A stretch of DNA of 64,000 nucleotides from Acidihalobacter sp. (lineage in GTDB: Bacteria; Pseudomonadota; Gammaproteobacteria; DSM-5130; Acidihalobacteraceae). The translations under genes and the position numbers were made by a program. This document shows, piece by piece, positions 29,294 to 37,358 of this stretch. The stretch covers positions 35,915 to 99,914 of the forward strand of contig JALUXU010000005.1 in the NCBI GenBank assembly GCA_027013225.1, written 5' to 3'. Positions within the stretch are counted from its first letter, which is position 1. Each line of letters opens with the position of its first letter. The notes below the pieces were generated by a model. It was given only the letters and a program-made list of their open reading frames with translations. It did no database searches and was not told the origin of the DNA.

Positions 29294-30835
29294 ATGAACA
29301 CCCCCGTACTGGAGCTGCAACAGGTCGGGGTCCGGGAGGGCGCTCGGCGGCGTGCCCGCTGGCCGCTGCGGAATCTCGATCTTGTAGTGGCCAAGGGTGA
29401 TGTGCTGGGCGTGGCCGGCATCGGCAAGAGTCTGTTGCTCGAACTGGCTTGCGGATGGCGCGCGCCCGACGAGGGCCGGGTGCTCATCGATGGGTATGTC
29501 AGCCTCCGCCTGCCAAGCGCGGTGTCCGCCGACGTGGTCTGGCTCGGCGAGGGCCTGCCGCGTTGGCCCCGGCTCAAGGTGCTCGAAGCGCTCAGCCTAC
29601 AATCCACCCTTCACGCCGGCACGCAGAACAAGGCTGAATTGTATGCGGCATTGGAAACGGTCGGCCTCGCCGGACGCGCTGCCACATCTTGCCGCTGTTT
29701 GACGGCCGATGAGATGAGGCGCCTGCAACTCGCCTTGCTGTGGATGTGTTCGCCCCGGCTCGTACTCATCGATGCCGCCGTGCTCAATGTGGACGACACG
29801 CTGACCGAGGCGGTGTGCCGGAGGATCCAAGCCTTGGCTCAAGCCGGTACGGCCTTTGTGTTGGCGGTGGTCGAGCCGCGCTGGGCAGAGGCTTGCAAAC
29901 GTCTGCTGTGGCTGCCGGAAGGCCGCGGCATCGATGCGGAGCAAATGCCCTCCTTGAAGACGGTAATCGCTGCTGCCGGCAGGGATCGCGCGCTTTCGCT
30001 GGCGCACGGGATCAGTGCCCGCGTCGTCTCCGGCGAACCAGGCGCGGTGAGGCTGGTGGCCGCTGCCGATGACCGCTGGCCGGAGGATGTCGAGATTGTT
30101 ACGCGGCCGCCGACGCTGGGTGATGCTTTCGTGTGGCAGGCCACTGGGCGGCTTGGCAACAAGGTCGTGCCGGAACGGTCGCAGGCTGCGAATGAATTCT
30201 TGCTGCGGCTTGCCTTGCCCGGCCTGAGAGAGATCGTGGCGGGCGTGGAGGCGCAAGACGAACTGCATCTCCGGAACGGCGAGATTGCGGCGCTGACGGG
30301 TGACGACGCGGGCGAACTGCTCGCTGCACTGGCCGAAGGGCGCCGCGTGGATGGCGTGCCGGTCGAGGTATTGGGACATAAGCGCGCTGATTTTGCTCTG
30401 CGCTCCCGGATCGGTTATCTACCGCCGCAGCCACCGGCGCAGATGGATTACCCGGCTCAAGCCTGGCTTGGGTGGCGCGCCGGCGTATTCGGGGTCTCGG
30501 TAAAACAGGCGAGCGCGCAGATTCTCGACTGGAGCCAGCGTTTCGGTCTGCAGGCGGCTTTGAGCCGTCCATGGGAAACGTTGCGCTTTGCCGAAAAGCG
30601 CCTGCTGCAGATTCTCGCCGCCTGGTTTCAGCGTCCGGCGTTGGTTTTGCTGGATCGCCCCTTTGCCGGGCTTGATCCCCGGCAGTCGGAAATACTGCGC
30701 TTCGCCTTGCTGGAATGGGCCGCTCAAGGGGCGGGGGTCGTCTATCACGCCGGGCACCGGGGCGAGACCTGGTTCGCCGATCGGGCGTATGCGCTGCAAT
30801 CGCTGCCGGCCGCGGGGCGGGAGGTCCGAGCATGA
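29294..30835 (+). CDS. Tandem ABC ATPase of YbhF type with degenerate nucleotide-binding sites
   Basis: Position and length (513 aa from MNTPVLELQQ) fit a YbhF-like double ABC ATPase that would drive the two downstream permeases. Its motifs are eroded. In half 1 Walker A is kept (GVAGIGKS, residues 39-46), but the signature is CLTADEM instead of LSGGQ and Walker B ends LVLIDAAVLNVDD without the catalytic Glu. In half 2 the Walker A position reads ALTGDDAGE with no GKS, the signature position reads TLRFAEKR, and Walker B is LVLLDRPFAGLDP with Arg instead of Glu; the H-loop region YHAGHRG retains His. The frame is intact with no stop, so the protein is probably made. Whether it hydrolyses ATP is doubtful. 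Confidence 0.8.
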   Translation: MNTPVLELQQVGVREGARRRARWPLRNLDLVVAKGDVLGVAGIGKSLLLELACGWRAPDEGRVLIDGYVSLRLPSAVSADVVWLGEGLPRWPRLKVLEALSLQSTLHAGTQNKAELYAALETVGLAGRAATSCRCLTADEMRRLQLALLWMCSPRLVLIDAAVLNVDDTLTEAVCRRIQALAQAGTAFVLAVVEPRWAEACKRLLWLPEGRGIDAEQMPSLKTVIAAAGRDRALSLAHGISARVVSGEPGAVRLVAAADDRWPEDVEIVTRPPTLGDAFVWQATGRLGNKVVPERSQAANEFLLRLALPGLREIVAGVEAQDELHLRNGEIAALTGDDAGELLAALAEGRRVDGVPVEVLGHKRADFALRSRIGYLPPQPPAQMDYPAQAWLGWRAGVFGVSVKQASAQILDWSQRFGLQAALSRPWETLRFAEKRLLQILAAWFQRPALVLLDRPFAGLDPRQSEILRFALLEWAAQGAGVVYHAGHRGETWFADRAYALQSLPAAGREVRA

Positions 30836-31950
30836 AGGCGCTCGCCATGCAATGGCTGCTCACCAAGGAGCTGCGCGAGGCCTGGCGCGATCCCGGCATG
30901 TGGCTGGTCAATTTGGCGCTACCGGTCGCCCTGATGCTGCTCATGGGCTACGGGATGCAGATGTTCGCGCACCGCGTGCCACTGGCCGTCGTCGACGCCA
31001 AGCCCAGCGGGGCCACACAATCCTTTCTGTCGGCCCTTGGCAACACCGATTATTTCACCCTGCGCAACTATCCAGATTTCCCGGCGGCGCGCCGGGCCGT
31101 GCAGGATGGCCGCGCCTTCGGCGTGGTCTGGCTGCGCGGCGATTTTTCTCGCCGCCTGCAACTCGGGCAGCATCCCGAGATCGGCGTCTTCGTCAACGCT
31201 ACCAATGCCAATCATGCGCGCATCGCCGAAGGCTATCTCACCCTGGCCTGGCATGCCTGGGTCGAGCAGTATCTCGGTGACCATGGCCGAAAATTCCAAC
31301 CGCCCGTGGAGAGCACCACCTTGCTCTGGTACAACCCGACCCTGAGTTCGCAGCGCTATTACATTCCCGGCGCCGTGGTGCTGATCATGACTGTGGTCGG
31401 CACCCTGTCGGCGCTGCTGCTGATGGCGCGGGAATGGGAGCATGGCGGCATGAAGCTGCTGCGCGCCAGTGGCGCGAATCTGCGCCAGGTGTTCATCGCC
31501 AAGCTTATAACGGCCTTTCTCGGCACCTATGCCGGTCTGCTGGCATGCGCGGCGCTGGCTGCCTGGCTGTTCCATGCTGCGCCGCTCGGCGGCTGGCTGC
31601 CGGTGCTCGGCTTTTCGGCGCTGCTCCTGCTGGCGCTCAACGCCATGGGCCTGCTGATCTCCGCCGGCACGCGCAATCAGGAAAGCGCGTTGCAGATTTC
31701 ACTGTTGGTCACCTTTCTGCCCGCCTTCATCCTGTCCGGTTTCGTGTTCGCGATCTATTCCATGCCGGCGGCGATCCGCCCCTTCACCGATCTCATCGCC
31801 GCGCGCTTCGGCATGCATGGCCTGCTGACGCTGTTCGACGCCGGGCGCATCGGCATGGTGCTGTGGTGGAACGGCGTGGGCTTGGTGCTGCTCACACTGG
31901 TGTTCGGTCTGCCTGCCATGCGTAACGCCTTGCGCAGGAGCCGCTCATGA
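30832..31950 (+). CDS. ABC-2 type permease (YbhS-like)
   Basis: Inner-membrane exporter subunit. The true start is MKALAMQWLLTKELREAWRDPG at 30832, overlapping the stop of the ATPase gene by ATGA; the 39 upstream residues in the track are a shadow. An N-terminal helix (GMWLVNLALPVALMLLMGYGMQ) is followed by a soluble loop of about 150 residues and five C-terminal helices, including IPGAVVLIMTVVGTLSALLLMAREWEHG and LLVTFLPAFILSGFVFAIYSMP, the ABC-2 signature area. 372 aa. It probably pairs with the next gene product. Confidence 0.88.
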   Translation: MKALAMQWLLTKELREAWRDPGMWLVNLALPVALMLLMGYGMQMFAHRVPLAVVDAKPSGATQSFLSALGNTDYFTLRNYPDFPAARRAVQDGRAFGVVWLRGDFSRRLQLGQHPEIGVFVNATNANHARIAEGYLTLAWHAWVEQYLGDHGRKFQPPVESTTLLWYNPTLSSQRYYIPGAVVLIMTVVGTLSALLLMAREWEHGGMKLLRASGANLRQVFIAKLITAFLGTYAGLLACAALAAWLFHAAPLGGWLPVLGFSALLLLALNAMGLLISAGTRNQESALQISLLVTFLPAFILSGFVFAIYSMPAAIRPFTDLIAARFGMHGLLTLFDAGRIGMVLWWNGVGLVLLTLVFGLPAMRNALRRSRS

Positions 31951-33080
31951 TGCGCTGGCTGGCGGTGTTGCGTCTGGAGCTGGCCCGCCTCAAGGGAATG
32001 AAGAAAACCCGCATGGTGCTGCTGGCGACGCCTTTGATTCCACTGATCGTATTCGGCTATGCGGTCAATTTCGACCTGACGCGCATTCCGTACGCAGTCT
32101 ATAACGAAGATGCCGGTTATCTGTCGCGCGATCTGGTGGCGCGTTTCGCCGCCGACCCCACCTTCCATCTGGTGGCGCGCCTGCAGAACGATCGCCAGAT
32201 CCGCCCGCTGCTGGATGATGGACGTGCGGCCTTCGTGTTGCACATAGACGCGAATTACACCCGCAATCTGCTCACGCACCGGCCCGCGCCGGTCGAAGTG
32301 CTGATCGACGCGCGCAACGCCACGGAATCGAGTACCATCGAGTCCTACGTCAATCACATCCTGCTCGCCTACAACGCCCAGTGGGTGGTGGCACATCATC
32401 ACCCCCCCGCGCCCGCGCTGCTGGTGATCCGCAACTGGTACAACGCCAATCTCGATTCGCGCTGGTTCATCCTGCCCGGTATCATCGGGGTACTGACCTT
32501 CGTACTGACCTTGATGGTGACCGTGCCGAGCATTGCCCGCGACCGCGAGCAGGGTTTGTTCGAGAGCTACCGGACGTTGCCGCTGCGCGCCTTCGATCTG
32601 CTGGTGGGCAAGGGTCTGGCGGGCATGGCGATCGGTTTTCTGGGGGCGGCCTTCATCGCCCTGATGGCGGTGATCTGGTTCGGCGTGCCGCTGCGAGGGA
32701 GCATCGCCGCACTATTCGTCGGCCTGCTGGTGTTCCTGTTCGCCGCCAGCGGCATGGGACTGTGGGTCTCCACCCTGACGCGCACCCAGATGCAGGCCGC
32801 TTTCGGACTGTTTCTGCTGTTCGTGCCGGCGGTGCTGCTGTCCGGCTTCATCTTCCCCATCAGCAAACTGTCGGCGCCGGTGCAGGCGCTGAGCCTGCTC
32901 GATCCGGTGCGTTACTTCCTTACCATCGCCCGCGGCGTGTATCTGCAGGGTGGCGGCTTTGCCGAAACCGGCACGGCCATGGCCCATCTTTCCCTGATCG
33001 GCGTTGTCGTCTGGATCGGCGCCTGGCTCACGCTGGCCTTGCAGATGCGCCCACTCGGCCCCTACAGTGGCGCTGATTGA
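31947..33080 (+). CDS. ABC-2 type permease (YbhR-like)
   Basis: Second permease of the exporter, overlapping the previous stop by ATGA. Architecture is the same: helix near the N-terminus (MVLLATPLIPLIVFGYAVNFD), a soluble domain with RIPYAVYNEDAG and LIDARNATESSTIESYVNHIL, then C-terminal helices with IPGIIGVLTFVLTLMVTVPSIARDREQGLFE-like sequence and FVPAVLLSGFIFPISKL. 377 aa. The gene pair plus ATPase and adaptor matches the YbhGFSR layout, with a dedicated TolC-like gene added. Confidence 0.88.
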   Translation: MMRWLAVLRLELARLKGMKKTRMVLLATPLIPLIVFGYAVNFDLTRIPYAVYNEDAGYLSRDLVARFAADPTFHLVARLQNDRQIRPLLDDGRAAFVLHIDANYTRNLLTHRPAPVEVLIDARNATESSTIESYVNHILLAYNAQWVVAHHHPPAPALLVIRNWYNANLDSRWFILPGIIGVLTFVLTLMVTVPSIARDREQGLFESYRTLPLRAFDLLVGKGLAGMAIGFLGAAFIALMAVIWFGVPLRGSIAALFVGLLVFLFAASGMGLWVSTLTRTQMQAAFGLFLLFVPAVLLSGFIFPISKLSAPVQALSLLDPVRYFLTIARGVYLQGGGFAETGTAMAHLSLIGVVVWIGAWLTLALQMRPLGPYSGAD

Positions 33081-33083
33081 CGC

Positions 33084-33113
33084 TAATTAATTCATTGATC
33101 CATTAATTAATAA
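33084..33113. promoter_or_regulatory. AT-rich imperfect palindrome upstream of the CDF gene
   Basis: In a GC-rich neighbourhood, the 90-base gap before the CDF gene is strikingly AT-rich and contains a near-palindrome, TAATTAATTCATT-GATC-CATTAATTAATA. It could be an operator or an UP-element-like promoter region for the CDF-sigma pair. No known motif was recognised. Confidence 0.35.
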
Positions 33114-33173
33114 TATTTATAATTAATGATGGTTCATCATTCGTCATGAGGTAACGCTTCATGACTTGCCGCC

Positions 33174-34391
33174 ATGTCAAACGCCTCCACAGCAAATCCC
33201 GATATCGATCTTGAAGAACGCGATAAGCGGCGTTGGATGCTCGCTTCGACCGGCTTCAACAGTGCGCTCGGCCTGGCCAAGTTCGCCTGGGCCTGGTGGA
33301 GCGGCAGCCTGATCGTGATGGCCGACGCCGTGCACAGCCTGTCCGACGTCATCGGCGCCTTGCTGGTGTATGCCGCCGTCCGCTTTTCCACCCACCGTTC
33401 GGCCCGCTTTCCTCTTGGGCTGCACAAACTCGAGGACATGGCCGCAGTGCTCAGTGGCCTGGCCGTGCTCGCGGCGGCTTATGAGATCCTGCGCAGTGCA
33501 TTCGGTACCGGCCATGCGCCAGCGGCCATGCCATTTTTGACCAGTGGCTTCATTGCCGTCCTCCTGCTGCTGCAAATCGGGTTCTATCTGGCCGAAAAAA
33601 AGGCGGCGGATCGCCTGGGCTCACCCGGCCTGCGCAGTGATGCGGTCAACTGGCTGGGCGATATCGGCGCGGGCGTGGTGGTCATCGTCGGCGTCATCGC
33701 GCACGGCCTGGGGATCCCGTATGCACAGCAAGTGGCGGTCGGCATCATCGTGCTGCTGATTCTGCATGGCGCCTGGGAGGTGCTTCGCGACGGCCTGCTG
33801 TCCCTGCTCGACGCGGCGGCTCTGGGTGATGAACGCGAGCAGGTCATGCAGCTATTCGAGCATCATCCCGGCATACAGACCGTGCGCGACGTGATTCTGC
33901 GCCGCGCCGGCAGCGCGCTGTTTCTGGCCGCCACGGTCGAGGTCTTGCCGACCGGCCTGAAAGCCGCCCATGAGGTGATCGACCAGCTCGAAACGGCGCT
34001 CAGAGCGAAGCTTCCGCGGCTGGAAACCATCGCCATTCATTTCGAGCCGGCCACTCAAATGCGCCACCGCCGGGTGAGCCTGTACGAAGAAGATAGACGC
34101 ACCCTGGCCAGGCGTTTTGGACAAGCTGCCTGGCTTATGCTCGAGGAAAAAACCGCCGATGGCAGCACACCACAGCAGGTATGGATCGCCAATCCATACC
34201 GGGAAGCCGCGCGCGGCAAGGGCATCAAACTGGCCGCCTGGCTGATCCGCTTGAATGCCGAACGGGTACGCTTCGCGGCTGATACGCCGCTCGACCCAGC
34301 CCTGGCCGAATTGCTGGAAAGCGCCGGGATTGCCCTGGATGTTGAAGTGAATACAGAAGATCAGCATACAGGATTGTCGAAAGGCGGCTAA
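33174..34391 (+). CDS. Cation diffusion facilitator fused to a NifX-like domain
   Basis: Metal:proton antiporter of the inner membrane. Residues about 20-215 are the CDF membrane domain with metal-site motif MADAVHSLSDVIGA in TM2 and SDAVNWLGDIGAG in TM5. The TM5 motif has Asn where zinc transporters have His, so iron or manganese may be preferred. A cytoplasmic ferredoxin-like CDF domain follows (VRDVILRRAGSALFLAATVEVLP). The last roughly 100 residues (LARRFGQAAWLMLEEKT...NPYREAARGKGIKLAAWLI) resemble the dinitrogenase cofactor NifX/NifB-C domain, found on a subset of CDF proteins. 405 aa. No strong ribosome binding site is visible. The ECF sigma gene starts 34 bases later. Confidence 0.83.
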   Translation: MSNASTANPDIDLEERDKRRWMLASTGFNSALGLAKFAWAWWSGSLIVMADAVHSLSDVIGALLVYAAVRFSTHRSARFPLGLHKLEDMAAVLSGLAVLAAAYEILRSAFGTGHAPAAMPFLTSGFIAVLLLLQIGFYLAEKKAADRLGSPGLRSDAVNWLGDIGAGVVVIVGVIAHGLGIPYAQQVAVGIIVLLILHGAWEVLRDGLLSLLDAAALGDEREQVMQLFEHHPGIQTVRDVILRRAGSALFLAATVEVLPTGLKAAHEVIDQLETALRAKLPRLETIAIHFEPATQMRHRRVSLYEEDRRTLARRFGQAAWLMLEEKTADGSTPQQVWIANPYREAARGKGIKLAAWLIRLNAERVRFAADTPLDPALAELLESAGIALDVEVNTEDQHTGLSKGG

Positions 34392-34425
34392 ACTTCTAGC
34401 TTTGATCAATAACAGGACGACAAAC

Positions 34426-34989
34426 ATGCGTGACACGCCCATGGTGCCTTGCGCCCTGCAAGCCTGGCAGGCCAGCGAGCAGGAATTGCGAGGATATTTG
34501 CGCAAGCGCTTGCAAGCCGATCGTGATGAAGACTACAGCGAGGATCTGCTCCACGAGGTGTTCTTGCGCCTGATGCGCCAGGGCGGCAAGTTCTGCGAGG
34601 TGGACAATGCCCGCAGTTGGCTGTTCCATGTCGCCCGCAACCTGTTGATCGACCATCAGCGTCGTCGACATCCCACGGTCGAACTACCGGATGAACTGGC
34701 CTGGGATCCTCCGGATGACCTGGCCCCCGTGGATAGCCTGGTGGCCTGTCTGCCGCGAGCGCTGGATTGCCTGTCACCCGAGGACCGGGACGCGCTCATC
34801 CACTGCGATCTTGGCGGCCTCACCCAGGCTGAATACGCTGCAATGCATGGCTTGAGCTTGTCCGGCGCGAAATCCCGGGTGCAGCGTGCCCGTAGTAGAT
34901 TGCGCAGAGTATTGGTCGAAACCTGCGGTGTGCGCTTCGACGCGGATAGCGGGCAGGTGTGTTGCTACGTGCCGCCGGGTGGTGAATGA
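34426..34989 (+). CDS. ECF-type sigma factor, SigZ-like
   Basis: RNA polymerase sigma factor with regions 2 and 4 only. Region 2: EDYSEDLLHEVFLRLMRQ and ARSWLFHVARNLLIDHQRRR. Region 4: DLGGLTQAEYAAMHGLSLSGAKSRVQRARSRLRRVL. The C-terminus carries a short Cys-containing tail (ETCGVRFDADSGQVCCYVPP), as in SigZ-like factors, which could sense redox or metal. The start is ATG 34426 with AGGA upstream; the track's TTG start is rejected. No anti-sigma gene is adjacent. It lies 34 bases behind the CDF gene, so a metal-linked role is possible but inferred from position only. Confidence 0.82.
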   Translation: MRDTPMVPCALQAWQASEQELRGYLRKRLQADRDEDYSEDLLHEVFLRLMRQGGKFCEVDNARSWLFHVARNLLIDHQRRRHPTVELPDELAWDPPDDLAPVDSLVACLPRALDCLSPEDRDALIHCDLGGLTQAEYAAMHGLSLSGAKSRVQRARSRLRRVLVETCGVRFDADSGQVCCYVPPGGE

Positions 34990-35027
34990 CAAGTTTTGAC
35001 GCAGCGTGTAGACGAAAGCGGGCCGAA

Positions 35028-35846
35028 TCAGGAGGCGTCCGTGAGCAAGCGGGATTTGCGTTCGGTATTATTGCCTTTTTCCGTTTCCAGCGCCGGCCAG
35101 TGAAGCAGCTCCAGTTGGCCGTTCAGATGCTCCACCAGCGCAGTGCGACTTTCCACCCAGTCGCCGTCATTACAGTATAGGAAATCACCGCATCGACGTA
35201 TTTCCGCATGGTGACTGTGCCCACAAACGATCCCGTGGGCACGGGCCTGCGCACAGGTTTGTGCGATGCGATTCTCGAAGCCGCTGAGAAAATGCACAAC
35301 TTTTTTGGCCCGATGTTTCGCCTTCGCGGAAAAAGTCTTGGCATGCAAATTTTTTTTGTCCGGTGAGGTGCCGGCGGGCTTTCTGTTCAGGGCTCGCAGG
35401 CCGTCGTAGAGGATGTCTCCAATGTGCGCCAGCCAAGGGAGCTTATGGATGATTCCATCGAACTCATCACCGTGCATGATCAACAGTCGGCGTCCGTCCG
35501 CAGTGACGTGTAAGGCGCGTTGTTCCACCCTGATCTGACCGAAATTCTGCCCGGAATAACAGCGCATGGCGTGATCATGGTTGCCTGGAATATATGTGAT
35601 CTGAACGCCATCGGCCGCCCGCGCCAACAGATGGCGGACGACTTCCATATGGCTTCGCGGCCAATGGGGCCGCCGGCGCAATGCCCAGAGGTCGATGATG
35701 TCGCCGACAAGAAATATTCGTTCGGCTTCGACTTGGCGCAGAAAACGAAGAAGCTCATCTGCTTGTGCGCCACTGCTCCCCAGATGGATATCGGAAATCC
35801 AGAGAGTTTTGTATTTCAAGGGTTTTGAGTCGGCTTCTGATTGCAT
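35028..35846 (-). CDS. LpxH-like metallophosphoesterase (UDP-2,3-diacylglucosamine diphosphatase family)
   Basis: Calcineurin-like phosphatase with all metal motifs: SDIHLGSSG near residue 18, VGDIIDLW near 47, PGNHDHAM near 86, MHGDEFDG near 124, CGHSHHAEIRR near 210 and NDGDWVES. This arrangement is that of LpxH-related enzymes often annotated as UDP-2,3-diacylglucosamine diphosphatase; some act in lipid metabolism other than lipid A. Length 272 aa is longer than E. coli LpxH (240 aa). GAGGGGG upstream of the ATG. Convergent with the sigma gene, 38 bases apart. Confidence 0.8.
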   Translation of the reverse strand: MQSEADSKPLKYKTLWISDIHLGSSGAQADELLRFLRQVEAERIFLVGDIIDLWALRRRPHWPRSHMEVVRHLLARAADGVQITYIPGNHDHAMRCYSGQNFGQIRVEQRALHVTADGRRLLIMHGDEFDGIIHKLPWLAHIGDILYDGLRALNRKPAGTSPDKKNLHAKTFSAKAKHRAKKVVHFLSGFENRIAQTCAQARAHGIVCGHSHHAEIRRCGDFLYCNDGDWVESRTALVEHLNGQLELLHWPALETEKGNNTERKSRLLTDAS

Positions 35847-36174
35847 GATCGACCCCCTCTATGGGGTTGGATGAAGGCAAAAGTGGGGAGGACGGAAAGG
35901 GGTGCTCTTTTAATCAGGAACATCATCAGGCGGTTGGAATTCTTCGCAAGAATACTATTCGGGCTACGAAATCTGCTTCGAAATAGTCATTTACGCGAAA
36001 TGAGCTGCGGCGTTTGCTCCCGGATTTTTCATCCCGATTATTAAGAATAGTCCTGCCAAACTTTGTAGTTCAAGTTCCTGGCTCCGATATCGTAAAGTTG
36101 AAGCCTAAAGTCCAGCCTTCCATAACCTAGCATGGACGTCAAGCTTATTGGCTTTCCATTTGTTCATGATGTCG
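35847..36174. other. Intergenic region left of the IS30-type element
   Basis: About 330 bases with no supported gene. It contains the promoter side of the LpxH-like gene, including a perfect small inverted repeat ATTCTT-cgc-AAGAAT at 35939-35953, and ends at the left inverted repeat of the insertion element. Confidence 0.45.
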
Positions 36175-36197
36175 CGGATTCAACTTTCAAGTGCAAC
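36175..36197 (+). repeat. Left terminal inverted repeat of the IS30-type element
   Basis: Matches the reverse complement of 37218-37240 at 21 of 23 positions; the two mismatches are at positions 13 and 15. Confidence 0.85.
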
Positions 36198-36267
36198 TCT
36201 GACTGATGGTTGAGGGCAAGCGGCGGTAGCATCGTAGCTTCTCCAACCGCCAAGCAAGAGGAGTACG

Positions 36268-37235
36268 ATGAGGCACTATACGCAGCTTACCCAGGAGGAA
36301 CGATACCAGATTCACGCGCTTATGAAAGCCGACCACAGCCTTTCCGAGATTGCTCGAATCCTGGGACGATCGAAGTCCACGATCGGTCGTGAGCTTCGGC
36401 GCAACAAAGGGTTGCGTGGTTATCATCCGAAGCAGGCGCACCGATTGGCTCTGGAGCGACGCCAGGCGAAGTACGCGCCACGCATCCCGGAGGAGACCTG
36501 GCAATGGGTCGAGCGCCTTCTGCGCGAGGACTGGCGCCCTGAGCAGATCAGCCGCTGGCTGGCGCGGGAGAAGCGGCGCCGTGTCAGTCACGAGCGGATC
36601 TACCGGCACATTCTTCAGGACAAGCGTGCCGGGGCGACCTGCACTCGCCTCTGCGTTGCCAAAAGCCTCGCAGGAAGCGCTACGGGGCTTATGACCGTCG
36701 AGGCAGGATCCCGAATCAGAAATCGATCGAGGAGCGCCCGGCCATCGTGGAGCGCCGCAGCCGCATCGGAGACTGGGAACTGGATACGATCATCGGCAAG
36801 GGCCACTCGGGCGTGCTGGTCTCGGTGGTGGAGAGGAAATCCAGACTGACCCTGCTGGCGAAGGTGCCCAACTAGACGGCCCGGTCCGTGCGTCAGGCGA
36901 TCCTTGATCTGCTGGGCCCTGTGGAGGATCGTGTCCATACACTGACCGCTGACAATGGAAAGGAATTCGCGCATCACGAAGCCATTGCGCAGGCGCTTTC
37001 TGCCGGGTTCTGCTTCGCCCACCCCTATGCCTCCTGGGAACGGGGGCTGAATGAGAACACCAATGGTTTGGTACGGCTGTACTTCCCCAAGGACAGGGAC
37101 TTTTCCACCATCACCGATGAAGAAGTGCAAATGGTTATGAACAGGCTCAACAACCGACCCAGGAAATGCCTTTGCATGAAAACACCGAATCAGGTATTTT
37201 TTGGCATAAAACCACCCGTTGCACTAGCAAGTTGA
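36268..37235 (+). pseudogene. IS30-family transposase, frameshifted and with internal stop
   Basis: The N-terminal part reads MRHYTQLTQEERYQIHALMKADHSL and SEIARILGRSKSTIGRELRRNKG, the IS30 helix-turn-helix. In the G-run at 36631-36634 one G appears missing: restoring it continues as GDLHSPLRCQKPRRKRYGAYDRRGRIPN. The DDE domain follows with IGDWELDTIIGKGHSGVL and LTADNGKEFAHH, but an in-frame TAG at 36873-36875 interrupts after LLAKVPN. The end, WERGLNENTNGLVRLYFPK and MNRLNNRPRKCL, is intact. Two lesions mean no full-length transposase without suppression and frameshifting. Confidence 0.9.
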
Positions 37236-37240
37236 ATCCG
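37218..37240 (-). repeat. Right terminal inverted repeat of the IS30-type element
   Basis: Partner of 36175-36197. It overlaps the last codons of the transposase gene. Confidence 0.85.
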
Positions 37241-37358
37241 CGATCGGTTAAACGAGACTCGCCTCCGTATTATGAAAAATCTGGGATAGATACACCATAG
37301 CCATGGGTGTGTGACTACCGTAACATACCGCGCCATACAGTTTCTGGATTCCTAGTCG

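Larger units (their letters stand above)
36175..37240 (+). mobile_element. IS30-family insertion sequence, inactivated
   Basis: About 1066 bp bounded by 23-base imperfect inverted repeats, 21 of 23 positions matching (CGGATTCAACTTTCAAGTGC at 36175 and its counterpart ending at 37240). A CG dinucleotide flanks both ends, compatible with the 2-bp target duplication of the IS30 family. It contains one transposase gene, broken by a frameshift and a nonsense codon. Confidence 0.85.
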
